This document shows, one piece after another, positions 5,855 through 7,406 of a stretch of 7,406 bases of DNA. The notes beneath the pieces were generated by a model. The model was not told the origin of the DNA and ran no database searches. It saw only the letters and a program-made list of their open reading frames with translations. The stretch comes from an uncultured Rhodospirillaceae bacterium. Lineage in GTDB: Bacteria; Pseudomonadota; Alphaproteobacteria; RF32; CAG-239. The stretch's first letter is position 1. Every line of letters begins with the position of its first letter. The position numbers and the translations under genes were made by a program. The stretch covers positions 1 through 7,406 of the forward strand of contig OMQZ01000035.1 of assembly GCA_900313355.1 (NCBI GenBank). Reading direction: 5' to 3'.

Positions 5855-7406
5855 CTAAAATACCCAACGGAATCCGGCAGTAAATTCTACACCGATTCTT
5901 CCTTTTGTTCTCAATGTCACTTGTGAAAACGCATTGTATTTATCACGCCAATACCGTTGTAAACCTAGGATATATTCTTTATATGGTCCCACGTGCATTT
6001 CGGGTAATTTTATTCCGTTTGCCGTTGTATCTGTTCTGTTTATGAGATTCCAAACCATTCCGGCGCTTGCATAAGGCTGCCATCCGCCATCAAAGTTTCC
6101 TATAAACCTGACACTCGGGTTCAATTTTATGGTGTGCAGGGGCTTATTATCTATCTTCACGTCAGCCGCATTTTTATAGTCAGACGTTTTTGCGATCGTA
6201 TAATCTGCCTCAATTAAAGGTTGAATGATAAACATTCCTTCCTTAAATTCTAAGTTATATCCGGTTTTGCTTGCAAGACCGGCGAGCAGTATGTTCATAT
6301 CTTCTCTGCCATAATCTGTATGAGCTCTTACAAAACCGATACCCGCACTTGCGGTTAATGCCGTAAAGAAGTTGTTTTTATAAAATGTTTCGGTTAATCC
6401 CAATAATCCGCCGTTAATAACGGTTTCTGTTTCATCAAAATGAATCCTTGAACCGAAGTATCCGACATACACCGTTCCGATATTTGACCAACCGTTTTCT
6501 AAAATCCTGAAATTTGTATCTCTACCGGCAATAGCACCATAGTTCTTTGATTTCACATCCGGTCCGTTTTTCAGTGGGATTTTATCATAAGATGTATAAG
6601 GTCTTATCCATAACCCTTTGTTCATAACTTTTGAGCTGGGATTTTCCGAGTTACCGTTATAATCTGCACGATATTCGTCAGGGCGTATATGTGCGTATCT
6701 GTTTGCCGCCGGCATCATGGTATACGCATCAGCGTGCTCAAAGACGTACTCAAATGCCTGGTTCATTGTCACAGAACCGGCTATTTGCGTCGTAACGGGG
6801 CTTATCAATACCGCAGGATTAAGGCTGTTTCCGTGCCTGGTGAAACTAAAGAAACCGCCGTCACTCATGTTTTCATATCCTACGTCATAGATAAATACAG
6901 GTGATGCGGCTATGACTGTTTCTCCGTTATATGGCACGGCATCCGCAAAACTCGAATCCGCAAAAGGTACTAATGTTTTCATTCTTTCTGTTGTGTTCAA
7001 AAGGTTCAGAGAATTGACATTTATGGTTCCGCCGCCGCCACTGTAGTCATCTGCAAGAAATCTTCCCATCTTTATGCCTTGAAGATCAACATCAATCTTA
7101 TCTATATTGATCGTCCCGCCGTTCATGTTGAAATTTGTCAGAGTTACGGGTTCTTCTGTTAAATACGGTATATTCATAACGCCTGAGCGCATTGTAAGAG
7201 CGTTGATTCCTTCATCTTTTGCGTGGGACAAATAAGCCCAATCGCCAACATTCGTCGTTAAATCCTGATGAGTGATGTTTGCATTTAGGATGTCATTGTT
7301 CAACTGAACCATACCCGTACTGTCGCCACTTATATCAAAATCATATTGATGGGTGCGCTCAAGGCTCATTCCGTGGTAGGTTCCGTCATAAATGTCTTCA
7401 AATATA
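5855..7406 (-). CDS. Autotransporter-like outer-membrane protein, C-terminal part (5' end outside window)
   Basis: The frame stays open from base 7405 to the stop at 5855 (516 residues visible). The ATG at 7369 is therefore probably an internal Met, with no ribosome binding site before it. Residues below count from that Met. Residues 1-195 look like beta-helix passenger: Asn/Gly/Thr-rich strands with recurring GGTIN(I/V) units (84-89 and 113-118). A helical linker follows (about 199-228, including MNQAFEYVFEHADAY), then a variable Asn/Ser stretch. From GLWIRPYTSY (252) to the end is a barrel of about 250 residues with alternating hydrophobic strands. These include WSNIGTVYVGYFGS, FFTALTASAGIGF and GWQPYASAGMVW. 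It ends in FTAGFRWVF, whose terminal Phe is the signal for insertion by the BAM complex. I recall similar barrels in gut Gastranaerophilales and Elusimicrobia but cannot verify this here. The signal peptide and most of the passenger lie outside. It presumably displays an adhesin or other surface domain; no enzyme motif is seen. Confidence 0.85.
   Translation of the reverse strand, partial: IFEDIYDGTYHGMSLERTHQYDFDISGDSTGMVQLNNDILNANITHQDLTTNVGDWAYLSHAKDEGINALTMRSGVMNIPYLTEEPVTLTNFNMNGGTINIDKIDVDLQGIKMGRFLADDYSGGGGTINVNSLNLLNTTERMKTLVPFADSSFADAVPYNGETVIAASPVFIYDVGYENMSDGGFFSFTRHGNSLNPAVLISPVTTQIAGSVTMNQAFEYVFEHADAYTMMPAANRYAHIRPDEYRADYNGNSENPSSKVMNKGLWIRPYTSYDKIPLKNGPDVKSKNYGAIAGRDTNFRILENGWSNIGTVYVGYFGSRIHFDETETVINGGLLGLTETFYKNNFFTALTASAGIGFVRAHTDYGREDMNILLAGLASKTGYNLEFKEGMFIIQPLIEADYTIAKTSDYKNAADVKIDNKPLHTIKLNPSVRFIGNFDGGWQPYASAGMVWNLINRTDTTANGIKLPEMHVGPYKEYILGLQRYWRDKYNAFSQVTLRTKGRIGVEFTAGFRWVF

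Noticed and set aside
7367..7369. ATG at 7369 as the true start of the autotransporter-like gene
   Set aside because: The frame is open through the window edge, there is no ribosome binding site or signal peptide after it, and the flanking residues continue the same passenger-like composition.

Overview
The window is a 7.4 kb chromosomal stretch from a low-G+C Gram-negative bacterium. The Gram-negative call rests on a beta-barrel surface protein ending in an aromatic residue (Trp-Val-Phe) at the right edge. A TspO-type membrane protein and an RNase J-like nuclease fit several lineages. From memory of protein style only, gut-associated low-G+C Alphaproteobacteria, Gastranaerophilales or Elusimicrobia are the candidates. 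No rRNA, tRNA or ribosomal protein gene is present to decide. The standard genetic code works throughout.

Left part (1-2515). A TspO/MBR gene, cut by the window edge, reads leftwards. It is divergent from a long rightward gene for a beta-CASP metallo-beta-lactamase nuclease of the RNase J type. A strong, nearly symmetric hairpin terminator (2475-2500) ends the nuclease gene and also lies just past the stop of the convergent gene to its right.

Middle part (2516-3302). A leftward gene encodes a small protein built almost wholly from six degenerate 31-34 residue helical repeats (core LLKDPxxxxAAKEIL). The repetition is still visible in the DNA. The gene is richer in G+C than sampled neighbours and is the only complete gene here without a recognisable ribosome binding site. 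A short perfect inverted repeat sits upstream of it.

Right-middle part (3303-5760). Three leftward genes form a cluster, read in the order SAM methyltransferase, P-loop kinase-like protein, second SAM methyltransferase. The last two are 11 bases apart and probably translationally coupled. Plausible sigma70 promoters precede the first and second genes. The substrates are unknown, and the pairing of transferases with a kinase is the most suggestive functional grouping in the window.

Right edge (5855-7406). This is the C-terminal part of an autotransporter-like outer-membrane protein: glycine/asparagine-rich beta-helix passenger, helical linker and about 250-residue barrel. Its reading frame stays open through the window edge, so the gene begins outside.

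I see no mobile element, CRISPR array, RNA gene or integration site. No stretch above 300 bases lacks a gene. I do not see a clearly new multi-gene system. The best leads are the repeat protein, the methyltransferase/kinase cluster and the divergent RNase J-like enzyme.
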